Origin: CAWDVH01 sp963805705
GTDB taxonomy: Bacteria; Actinomycetota; Actinomycetes; Streptosporangiales; Streptosporangiaceae
Assembly: GCA_963805705.1 (NCBI GenBank)
Contig: CAWDVH010000001.1
Coordinates: 124,001 to 188,000, forward strand
Direction: 5' to 3'
Length of the DNA stretch: 64,000 nt
Shown here: positions 8,216-14,992 of the stretch, piece after piece
Position numbering within the stretch: position 1 is the first letter of the stretch
How the letters are laid out: every line of letters begins with the position of its first letter
Translations under genes and position numbers: made by a program
Notes under the pieces: generated by a model
Told to the model about the DNA's origin: nothing
Databases searched by the model: none
Seen by the model: only the letters and a program-made list of their open reading frames with translations

Positions 8216-10636
8216 ATGAGGGCGGTGGCCATGGTGCTGCATGTGCGGCTGCGGCAGCACTGGAGATCCTGGCTGGCCCTGGCGGCCCTGGTCGCGCTGG
8301 TGGGCGGATTGGTGATCGCGGCGGCGGCGACGGGCAGGCGGACGGCGGCCGCTTTCCCCGGTTTTGTCGCCCGGCACGGTTACGACGCCATCGTCTATAG
8401 CGGGCACCCGCTGCCGGGACTGGCCCGTATTCCCCAGGTCGCCCTGGTGACGCCGATCGGTGCCCCGTTCGCCTTCCCTGGCCGCTGCGCCTCCTGCCGC
8501 AAGCCGCTCGACTCCAACAACTTCGATGTCTTCGAGGTCCCGCCGGGCAGCCTGTCCCGTGTGGTCAGGCTGCTCTCGGGGCGGATGCCGGACCAGTCCA
8601 GCCCTGATGAGGTGGTGGCCTCCTTCACGCTGGCCATGGACTATGGCGTGCGGATCGGGTCGCTGATCCAGGTCCTGACACCGACCCCGGCGCAGGTGCA
8701 GGAGGGTCCCACCAAGGCCAACCTCAAGGCAGTCCGGCGGCACAGCCTGCGGGTGGTGGGCTTCGTGGTGACTGAGAATGAGTTCCCCGCCGGGAACGGG
8801 GCGCGGTACGACCTGTTCCCGACGAAGGCGTTCGCGGCGGCGGTGAATCACCATGGACTGGTGGTGCCGTTCTACTACGTGCGGCTCCGCCGTGGTGCGG
8901 CTGATCTGCCCGCCTTCGAAAGCCAGCTCCGCCCGCTGGATTCGCTCGGCCCCGACGACCTGGATATTGACGCTGCCGCGGTGCAGCGCGCGATCAAGCC
9001 GCAGGCGGTGGGCTGGGGGGTGCTGGCCGCACTGGCCGCCCTGGCCGGGCTGGCCGTCATCGGGCAGGCCGCCGCCCGGCAGTTCGTCACCGAGCAGGAC
9101 GACCGGCTGTCCCTGTCCGCGGCGGGCCTGCGGCCACGTCAGTTCGTGGCCGTCGGCCTGGCCCGCGCGGCCATCATCGGTGCCGTCGGCGCGGCCGGGG
9201 CCGTGGCGCTGGCCACGGCGCTCTCCCCGCTGACCCCGGTGGGCGATGCGCGGCTAGCCGACGGCTCATCGGGCGCCGTGGCCATTGATCCGCTGGTCAC
9301 GGTGATCGGCGTGCTGGGCATTGTGGCCATTGTCGTGGCGCTGTCCGTCTGGCCGGCCATCCGCGATGCGCGGCTGCTGCGCGGCGACCCGCCGCGGCGG
9401 CCGGTGCCGGTGGGATTGGTCCGGGCCGTGGCCTGGACCGGCGCGCCGCCGAGCTTGCTGATCGGTGTCCGGTACGCGCTGGAACGGGGCCGCGGCCGGC
9501 GGCCGGTCCCGGTGGGGACCGCGCTGATCGGCATGGTGCTGGCGGTCGCCGCGCTGTGCGCGACAGCCGTGTTCGGGGCCAGCCTGACCCGGCTGCTCTC
9601 CTCACCCGCGCTGTACGGTGTCCCGTTCCAGGCCCAGTTCAGCAATGAAGGGACCGGGTCTGGGTCCGCCATCACCGGGCCCGTCCTGGACAGCCTGCGC
9701 AAAGACCCGGCGATTGAGCGGATCACCGTGGCGACCATCGCCGATATCGACGTAAATGGCCGCCAGGTCCGTGCGGTCGCGGCGACCGCGATCCGCGGCC
9801 CCGCGCTGATCTCGCTGGTGGACGGCCGGCGGCCCGGAGGTGACCGCGAGATCATGCTGGGCGCCGCCACCATGCGCAGCGTCGGCGCGCGGCCCGGCGG
9901 GCTGGTCCGGGTTACTGTCACCGACCCGCAAGGTACCCCGCACCAGGCACAATTTCGCATCGTGGGCCGCGCGTCGTTCCCGCCCGGCTTCGGCACCGGC
10001 GGGCTGGGGACCGGGGCCGCGATAACCTCAAGCGCGCTGACCGATGTGCAATGCCCGCCCGGCAGCGGCAGGCAGGCCTGCCAGCGCAAGGTGCAGCAGG
10101 GCGCCATCTACCATGTGCTGGCCAGGGCGGCTCCGGGGCCAGCCGGGGCTGCGGCGCTGGCCCGGCACGTCAGCAAATACCATCAGTTCGTGGGCTCCGC
10201 CCAAGAGCCGGTCGAGCTGGTCAACTTTGGTGAGTCGGTGAACTTCCCGCTGCTGTTCGGCGGCCTGCTGGCGCTGTTCGGGGCGGCGACGATGGTCCAC
10301 CTGCTGGTGGTCAGTGTGTCCCGCAGGCGGGCCGAAGCTGGGTTGCTGAAGGTCCTCGGGTTCGTCCGGTATCAGGTCGCGGCGGTGGTCAGCTGGCAGG
10401 CCACCGCGGTGACCCTGGTCGGGATCGTGGCCGGGGTGCCGCTCGGGATCGCGGCCGGCAAGATCTTCTGGCGGGTGTTCGCCACGAACTTCGGAGTGGT
10501 CCCGCTCACCGTGGTGGAGGTGCTGCCGGTGGCCACGCTCGCCTTCGGGGTGCTCGTCGCCGCCAACATTCTCGCCTTCTTCCCCGCGCTGCTGGCCGCG
10601 CGATCACGCCCGGCCCAGCTCCTGCGGGCCGAGTAA
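8216..10636 (+). CDS. FtsX-like / MacB-type ABC transporter permease (orphan)
   Basis: This membrane protein of about 806 residues has one N-terminal transmembrane helix, a large extracytoplasmic region, a cluster of helices in the middle and a C-terminal FtsX-type block (FPLLFGGLLALFGAATMVHLLVVSVSRRRAEAGLLKVLG...), ending LLAARSRPAQLLRAE. The ATG at 8216 has GGGAGG 5 nt upstream and is preferred over an in-frame ATG at 8159. Such permeases normally work with a dedicated MacB/LolD-like ATPase. None is adjacent: the upstream ABC-F protein is a soluble two-domain type and is not an expected partner. Function is probably lipoprotein/lipid release or peptide resistance, unproven. Confidence 0.8.
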   Translation: MRAVAMVLHVRLRQHWRSWLALAALVALVGGLVIAAAATGRRTAAAFPGFVARHGYDAIVYSGHPLPGLARIPQVALVTPIGAPFAFPGRCASCRKPLDSNNFDVFEVPPGSLSRVVRLLSGRMPDQSSPDEVVASFTLAMDYGVRIGSLIQVLTPTPAQVQEGPTKANLKAVRRHSLRVVGFVVTENEFPAGNGARYDLFPTKAFAAAVNHHGLVVPFYYVRLRRGAADLPAFESQLRPLDSLGPDDLDIDAAAVQRAIKPQAVGWGVLAALAALAGLAVIGQAAARQFVTEQDDRLSLSAAGLRPRQFVAVGLARAAIIGAVGAAGAVALATALSPLTPVGDARLADGSSGAVAIDPLVTVIGVLGIVAIVVALSVWPAIRDARLLRGDPPRRPVPVGLVRAVAWTGAPPSLLIGVRYALERGRGRRPVPVGTALIGMVLAVAALCATAVFGASLTRLLSSPALYGVPFQAQFSNEGTGSGSAITGPVLDSLRKDPAIERITVATIADIDVNGRQVRAVAATAIRGPALISLVDGRRPGGDREIMLGAATMRSVGARPGGLVRVTVTDPQGTPHQAQFRIVGRASFPPGFGTGGLGTGAAITSSALTDVQCPPGSGRQACQRKVQQGAIYHVLARAAPGPAGAAALARHVSKYHQFVGSAQEPVELVNFGESVNFPLLFGGLLALFGAATMVHLLVVSVSRRRAEAGLLKVLGFVRYQVAAVVSWQATAVTLVGIVAGVPLGIAAGKIFWRVFATNFGVVPLTVVEVLPVATLAFGVLVAANILAFFPALLAARSRPAQLLRAE

Positions 10637-10684
10637 CAGACATCCGCCCAGCGGAGGTCCGGAACCCGCCGTTGAACGCAGCGG

Positions 10685-11791
10685 TCAGGGGGCCGTGTCC
10701 GGCCAGCGCTGGCGCAGCTCGGCGAGCGCGTCGGGCACGACCTCACCGTGCGCGCGAAACCGGGCCAGGCCCCCGTCCGGGATCACGTCAAGGCGGATGT
10801 GGGTAGCGGCGGGCGCGCTGTGGATCCGGAAGCGGTGCCGGGTATCGGGCTGGACCCGCGTCTGCGGCAGGATCTCCCGCCAGGTCAGCTCGGCCGGGCT
10901 GGCTTGCGTCCCGGCCAGCGGGCTCGGCCGCGTCCCGGCCGCCGCATCCGCCGGCGTTCCGGCCAGCGGGCCTGGCGGCGGCCCCGGGCCTGGATCCGTC
11001 CTGCGCTGGTCGGCAGCGGACAGCCTGATCCAGCCGGGAGCGTTGCCGACGAAGTACGAGGTGTCGACTTCCACGTAATGGAGCCGACCGGCGGCGGCGA
11101 GCTGGAAGATCGCGTAGTCGTGGCCGGGACCGCGGCGGCGCGCGTTCTCCCAGCCGTCGCTCATGGCCCGGGCCCGGCCGGGCATGATCAGGTTTACGGC
11201 CGAGGAGTAGAAGGCATCGGAGCAGCCGGCCAGCCGGCCGCCGTTCTCCAGCGCCGCGAGATCAATGGTCCCGGTCATGAAGGCCGGGTCGGGCACGACC
11301 TGGCCATGCACCCGGAACCGGGCCACCCCGCCGTCCGGATAGATCGACAGCCGGACATGGGTCCAGCGCCGCCGGTCGGCCACGGCGTAGCGATTCGCCG
11401 TATCGCCCAGAGCGCCGGTCCGCCCGACGAGCGTGTGCCACCGAAGGCCAGCCAGTTCGGCCGGGGCGGGATAGCCGTCGGCCGCCGTCGCCTCGACCGA
11501 CACCTGCGGCGGGTAATTGCCGCGGAAGTACGCGGTGTCGATGACGACGCCGTGCACGATCCCTGGTGACCCGAGCCGGACGATGGCATGATCATGCCCC
11601 GGCTCTCGCCGGCGCCGGGTCTCCCACCCGTCATAGACCTTGCCCTTGAGCCCGAAGTCACCGGGAGCGAACTCGGGGGCTTCGGGCTTGATCAGGTTCT
11701 CCTTCTCGGCGAAAAGCTCATCGTTGGCGAATACGACGCTGCCGCCGAGCGCGCGGGAGGCCAGGTCGGGCAAGGTGCTGAAACGGTCCAT
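10685..11791 (-). CDS. alc: Allantoicase
   Basis: Hydrolyses allantoate to ureidoglycolate and urea. The 368-residue protein starting at ATG 11791 has the two repeated beta-sandwich allantoicase domains: LPDLASRALGGSVVFANDELFA, KGKVYDGWETRRRREPGHDHAIVRLG and, in the second half, GRARAMSDGWENARRRGPGHDYAIFQLA. A linker of about 30 Pro/Ala/Gly residues is inserted in domain 2. It lies directly downstream of allantoinase. The upstream gene's stop overlaps a GTG at 11907 that looks like the coupled start. From there the frame crosses six repeat units and is lost at a 17-bp unit, so only the internal ATG gives the intact enzyme now. Confidence 0.92.
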   Translation of the reverse strand: MDRFSTLPDLASRALGGSVVFANDELFAEKENLIKPEAPEFAPGDFGLKGKVYDGWETRRRREPGHDHAIVRLGSPGIVHGVVIDTAYFRGNYPPQVSVEATAADGYPAPAELAGLRWHTLVGRTGALGDTANRYAVADRRRWTHVRLSIYPDGGVARFRVHGQVVPDPAFMTGTIDLAALENGGRLAGCSDAFYSSAVNLIMPGRARAMSDGWENARRRGPGHDYAIFQLAAAGRLHYVEVDTSYFVGNAPGWIRLSAADQRRTDPGPGPPPGPLAGTPADAAAGTRPSPLAGTQASPAELTWREILPQTRVQPDTRHRFRIHSAPAATHIRLDVIPDGGLARFRAHGEVVPDALAELRQRWPDTAP

Positions 11792-11792
11792 C

Positions 11793-11899
11793 GCGGTGTC
11801 GCCCTGGTGGGCGGTGTCATCATGGTGGGCGGTGTCACCATGGTGGGCAGTGTCGCTTGGTGGACGGTGTCGCCCTGGTGGGCAGTGTCGCCTTGGTGG
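11793..11899 (-). repeat. Tandem array of 18-bp units with one 17-bp unit, 5' of allantoicase
   Basis: Six units of the type GCGGTGTCGCCCTGGTGG (+ strand) occur at 11793-11810, 11811-11828, 11829-11846, 11847-11863 (17 bp, one base short), 11864-11881 and 11882-11899. On the minus strand they encode HQGDTA-like hexapeptides. With all units at 18 bp, the GTG at 11907 would be in frame with the allantoicase ATG at 11791 (117 bp apart); the short unit shifts it. Confidence 0.9.
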
Positions 11900-11903
11900 A
11901 CGG

Positions 11904-13397
11904 TCACTTCTCTCGTACCTCTCTGGCCAGCAGCTGGCCGGCTGGCCGGTGGCCGGTGACTGGCGTCCCGCGTAGCCAGGTCCGCCGGACAACGCCGTGC
12001 TTCAGCTGGCCCGCGTAGGGAGTCAGCCGGTGCCGGTGGTGCAGCATGCCGGGCTCGACGACAAAGCTGTCGTCGGGTGCGAATGCGACCAGGTCGGCGT
12101 CACAGCCGGGAGCGATTCTGCCCTTGCGGGACAGTCCCGCGATCTCGGCCGGCCGAGCGGCCATCCAGCGCGCGACATCGGCCAGGGAATGGCCGCGCGT
12201 CCTGGCCTGCGTCCACACCACGGGCAGGGCGATTTGCAGGGACGATATCCCGCCCCACGCCGCCGCGAAGTTACCTTGCGTCATTTTTTTGAGCTCAGGT
12301 GGACACGGGGAGTGATCAGATACGACACAGTCGATGACTCCGTCGGCCAGCGCTTCCCACAGCAGCTCGCGATTGGCACGCTCGCGGATGGGCGGGCAGC
12401 ATTTGAACTGGGTAGCGCCATCGGGAACCTCCTCGGCGGCGAGGGCCAGGTAGTGCGGGCAGGTCTCCACGGTGAGTGGCAGACGATCTTGCCGCGCCGC
12501 CGCGATCAGCGGGACCGCCGCCGCGGCGGACAGGTGCAGCACGTGGATGCGGGCCCCGCTGCGGCGCGCGGCCTCGATCACCCTGGCGATCGCCGTCGTT
12601 TCCGCGGCGCTCGGCCGCGAGCGCAGGAATCCTGCGTATGCGGACCCGGCGGGCGCTGGCGCCCGGCTGATACTCGCCGCGTCCTCGGCATGCACGAGCA
12701 GGAGGCTGCCGGTCCGCGCCGCCTGCCGCGCGGCCAGCTCCAGGCCCGCGCCGTCGAGCGGCGGGAACTCCGGCACGCCGGAATCGACCGTGAAGCACTT
12801 GAGCCCGAAGACTCCTGCCTCGTGCAGCCGAGGGCGCTGATCGTCGTTACCGGGCACGGCTCCGCCCCAGAAACCCACGTCAACATGGATCTGCCCGAGG
12901 GCAGCCTCGCGCTTGACCCGCAGCGCATCGGCGTCGATGGTCGGGGGAAGCGAATTCAGCGGCATGTCGATGATCGTGGTGATGCCGCCGGCGGCCGCGG
13001 CCCTGGTGGCCGTGGCGAAGCCTTCCCAGTCAGTCCGGCCCGGCTCGTTAACGTGCACGTGCGTGTCGACCAGACCCGGCAGCAGAACCTCGTCGGCGGC
13101 CAGGTCGACCATCTCCGCAGCGGCCTGCGCCCGCTGCGCCCGCTGCACCCGCTGAGCGCCCTGCGCCCGCTGAGCCCCCTGCGCCCGCTGAGCCCCCTGC
13201 GCCCGCTGAGGCCCCTGCGGCCGCTGGGCCGCCTGCGGCCGACGGGGCGCCGACGCTCGCTGGGGCGCCGACGCACCGGACGGTGGGTCGACCGAGACGA
13301 TCCGCCCATCCCGGATGCCGATCTCGCCCGGTCGCACCCCGTCCGGGGTCACGACGCGGCGAGCGCGGATGATCAGGTCAAGCTCAGGCACAGGCAC
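11904..13397 (-). CDS. allB: Allantoinase
   Basis: Opens the hydantoin ring of allantoin to give allantoate. The dihydroorotase-like amidohydrolase shows the metal-binding DTHVHVNEPGR, the bridging carboxy-lysine region FGLKCFTVDSG, LLVHAED, IHVLHLS and the Asp in VVSDHSPC. Starts at GTG 13397 or GTG 13391 fit the family (PELDLIIRARRVV). A further in-frame TTG lies at 13427. Between the N-terminal beta-strands and the catalytic barrel about 45 residues of (QRAQGA)n are inserted, encoded by an 18-bp array (13128-13235); normal allantoinases lack it. The stop overlaps GTG 11907 of the allantoicase region. Confidence 0.92.
   Translation of the reverse strand: MPVPELDLIIRARRVVTPDGVRPGEIGIRDGRIVSVDPPSGASAPQRASAPRRPQAAQRPQGPQRAQGAQRAQGAQRAQGAQRVQRAQRAQAAAEMVDLAADEVLLPGLVDTHVHVNEPGRTDWEGFATATRAAAAGGITTIIDMPLNSLPPTIDADALRVKREAALGQIHVDVGFWGGAVPGNDDQRPRLHEAGVFGLKCFTVDSGVPEFPPLDGAGLELAARQAARTGSLLLVHAEDAASISRAPAPAGSAYAGFLRSRPSAAETTAIARVIEAARRSGARIHVLHLSAAAAVPLIAAARQDRLPLTVETCPHYLALAAEEVPDGATQFKCCPPIRERANRELLWEALADGVIDCVVSDHSPCPPELKKMTQGNFAAAWGGISSLQIALPVVWTQARTRGHSLADVARWMAARPAEIAGLSRKGRIAPGCDADLVAFAPDDSFVVEPGMLHHRHRLTPYAGQLKHGVVRRTWLRGTPVTGHRPAGQLLAREVREK
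13128..13235 (-). repeat. 18-bp tandem array encoding the QRAQGA linker of allantoinase
   Basis: Units such as CGCCCGCTGAGCCCCCTG (13164-13181 and 13182-13199, identical) and variants at 13146, 13200 and 13218, plus two 9-bp half units at 13128 and 13137, follow in register. The array keeps the reading frame. Confidence 0.9.
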
Positions 13398-13456
13398 CTC
13401 GCGGCCAGGCCCAGACGGGACACGCAAGGATCGGCGAGACCTGGCGGTCGGATCAG

Positions 13457-13592
13457 TCCTCGGCGGAGATCACATCGCAACACAATTAGGTGACGATGAC
13501 CAGCCTCGGCCAAGCGCTGCGTCGGCGGGACAGTAACCCGAGAACCCTGTCCTCAGCGCAGCCTGCCCAGGTCAGGCAGTACGACATGGGCC
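13457..13592. repeat. Copy A of a ~130-bp imperfect direct repeat
   Basis: Starting at TCCTCGGCGGAGATCACATC the sequence aligns at roughly 75-80% by eye, with few gaps, to 14861-14992. Shared blocks include ACATCGCAAC, GGTGACGATGA, AAGCGCTGCGTC, ACCCTG and GCCCAGGTCA. It lies in the 377-bp gap upstream of allantoinase. Apart from the repeat and short degenerate tandem sequence no gene is visible here. No tRNA T-arm or cloverleaf was found in it. Confidence 0.75.
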
Positions 13593-13599
13593 CGGCTAG

Positions 13600-13707
13600 C
13601 CGCTCGTTGCCGCCGTGGGCGGCCGTTGCCACCCGTGGACGACTATGGGCGACCGGTGCCGCCCGTGGATGACCGTGGGCGACGACCGCGGAGTTTCCCC
13701 TGCGGTC
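13600..13707. repeat. Degenerate ~30-bp repeats and a small hairpin downstream of the LysM gene
   Basis: GTGG(A/G)(C/T)GAC, TGGGCGAC and GCC(A/G)CCCGTGG recur with a period near 30 bp at about 13606-13683. They are followed by the inverted repeat GACCGC (13684-13689) / GCGGTC (13702-13707). On the minus strand the hairpin sits 68-91 bp beyond the LysM gene stop and could serve as a weak terminator; there is no T-run. Confidence 0.45.
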
Positions 13708-13774
13708 GCCGCCCACCGGCGATTAGCTGCTCAGCCCAGTCTGGCCATGAAGTGACGACCAGGCTGGCCGGACG

Positions 13775-14365
13775 TCAGCAGCCGTCATACGGAGCCCACG
13801 GCGAGGTGCCGTCCGCCGCGTAAGCCGTGGCGAACGCCTGATTCTGCTCGGCAACCGACGCATTGCCGAAGTCAGCGGGGTTGCCCCCGGCCGCGACCCA
13901 GGAGGAGTAGCTGAACTGGTAAAGACCGTAGTGGCCGCTCCCGTTCATGACCTGAGAGTTGCCACCGCTCTCTCTGGAGATGACGCACTGCTGGAAGGAG
14001 CCCGCCGGCGCGGCGGACTGCTCCGGCGCGGTCTGCGCGGCCACCGGCTCGGCGGATACCCCGGGCTCCGCGACCGCAGATGCCGGTGAGACAGACACCA
14101 TGGCCGCAGGCGGCCGGTAGGTCGCGGCCAGGTGCGCTGCCGACTTCCGGGAGGGTACGCGCAGGCGCTCTCCTACGTTCAGCAGGTTGGGGTTTCCTCC
14201 GATGACGGCCCGATTGGCTTCGTAGAGCCCGGGCCACACGATGCGGTACCGGGCGGCGATTCCGGTGAGGGTATCGCCTCGGCGAACAATGATATCCGCC
14301 GGGTGCCTGGCGGCTGCTTCGCGGTGAACTTCTACCGCGGTAAGCACGGCTGCCGGGTGGATCAT
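13775..14365 (-). CDS. LysM domain protein with C-terminal transglycosylase/Rpf-like domain
   Basis: About 196 residues. A LysM peptidoglycan-binding motif lies near the N-terminus (IIVRRGDTLTGIAARY...LYEANRAVIGGNPNLLNVGERLRVP, about 25-72). A Pro/Ala/Val-rich linker follows, then a small lytic domain with the catalytic-type Glu in CVISRESGGNSQVMNGSGHYGLYQFSYSSW, ending in SPWAPYDGC. Rpf/transglycosylase-like enzymes cleave peptidoglycan outside the cell, yet no signal peptide or membrane segment precedes LysM here. Secretion is therefore unexplained. The ATG at 14365 lies 6 nt from GAGAGG; another ATG at 14371 abuts it. A long structured leader precedes it. Confidence 0.82.
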   Translation of the reverse strand: MIHPAAVLTAVEVHREAAARHPADIIVRRGDTLTGIAARYRIVWPGLYEANRAVIGGNPNLLNVGERLRVPSRKSAAHLAATYRPPAAMVSVSPASAVAEPGVSAEPVAAQTAPEQSAAPAGSFQQCVISRESGGNSQVMNGSGHYGLYQFSYSSWVAAGGNPADFGNASVAEQNQAFATAYAADGTSPWAPYDGC

Positions 14366-14371
14366 GGACAT

Positions 14372-14445
14372 CCTCTCAAATGCAGAGAGCAGGATCCGTA
14401 TCCATCACGGTGCAGCCAGGGTTAAGGGTCTGCCATCCTGCTCTC
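14372..14445 (-). promoter_or_regulatory. Structured leader of the LysM gene with alternative SD-masking helices
   Basis: On the minus strand GAGAGCAGGAT (14445-14435) is perfectly complementary to ATCCTGCTCTC (14395-14385), an 11-bp stem. The CTCTC end of the second arm (14389-14385) can instead pair with GAGAG (14377-14373) of the Shine-Dalgarno GAGAGG, with a 7-nt loop. The two helices exclude each other, which is the layout of a translational riboswitch or thermosensor-type leader. Further upstream to about 14660 lie GTTCC/GGAAC, TGCGCAGA/TCTGCGCA and CAGCTGG/CCAGCTG inverted repeats. No known riboswitch consensus was recognised. Confidence 0.5.
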
Positions 14446-14700
14446 ATCTCTGTTCGGTCGTTCCGGGGGAACCTACCTACGCCTGCCGGTAACGCAAAAC
14501 TGGCTCGGTCGATACCAAAGATGCGCCCTATCAGGGCCGGAGCATCCTGGCCCGAAAATTGCCTGCGCTGGAACAAGCCTTGCGCAGAAAACATGGTCTT
14601 CTACCTGGGAGAACATTCAAGATCTGCGCAGTGGTAACAACTCTCAGCTGGCGGCCAGCTGACTTCCAGGTTTGCTAAAAGGTGATTTCCGTCATATGGC

Positions 14701-14743
14701 TGCTGCGAGCCGCTACCGGGCACCGAGCGCGGCTCGCGCAGCA
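14701..14743. other. Strong imperfect hairpin in the 600-bp gap upstream of the LysM gene
   Basis: TGCTGC-GAGCCGC (14701-14713) pairs with GCGGCTC (14729-14735) and GCAGCA (14738-14743): 13 bp with a 2-nt bulge and a 15-nt loop. It lies between copy B of the direct repeat and the LysM leader. It may end transcription from the HNH gene or form part of the leader. The rest of 14446-14860 shows smaller inverted repeats but no gene. Confidence 0.45.
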
Positions 14744-14860
14744 GCTCGCATGGAGCCACGATGGAACCGCGCCGACCGTCCCTGGGCTCGGCGAGAATCA
14801 CAGACTTTAATCCGTCCGCGCGGCACCCAAAAGCGAGGTCACGCGGCCCTGGGGAATCTC

Positions 14861-14992
14861 TCCTCGGCAGATTACATCGCAACGCAATGGGTGACGATGA
14901 GCGGCCCAGGATAAGCGCTGCGTCTGCGGATGGCAGCCCCGGGGACCCTGCTCTCAAAGCGGGCCGCCCAGGTCAAGTCGTGCGGCCCGGGG
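14861..14992. repeat. Copy B of the ~130-bp imperfect direct repeat
   Basis: Matches 13457-13592 in the same orientation; its end overlaps the last codons of the HNH gene. Copies A and B bracket a segment of about 1.3 kb holding the LysM gene and its leader. Confidence 0.75.

Noticed and set aside
8216..10636. FtsX-like permease as partner of the ABC-F protein at 6464-8101
   Set aside because: ABC-F proteins carry two fused nucleotide-binding domains and act on ribosomes; they do not normally drive FtsX/MacB permeases, and the genes are not coupled.
13128..13235. Short regularly spaced repeats that could suggest a CRISPR array (also 11793-11899, 15510-15563)
   Set aside because: Units are contiguous with no variable spacers, are 18 bp long, lie in coding frame and encode peptide repeats; no cas genes are present.
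13457..13592. Possible tRNA or tRNA remnant in the direct-repeat copies
   Set aside because: No T-arm GTTCRANNC, no acceptor/anticodon stems and no CCA-proximal complementarity could be built on either strand.
14372..14860. c-di-AMP (ydaO) riboswitch upstream of the LysM gene
   Set aside because: The gene context fits, but the conserved ydaO elements as I know them (for example the ACAGCTAAC-like segment) were not found; kept only as an unclassified structured leader.
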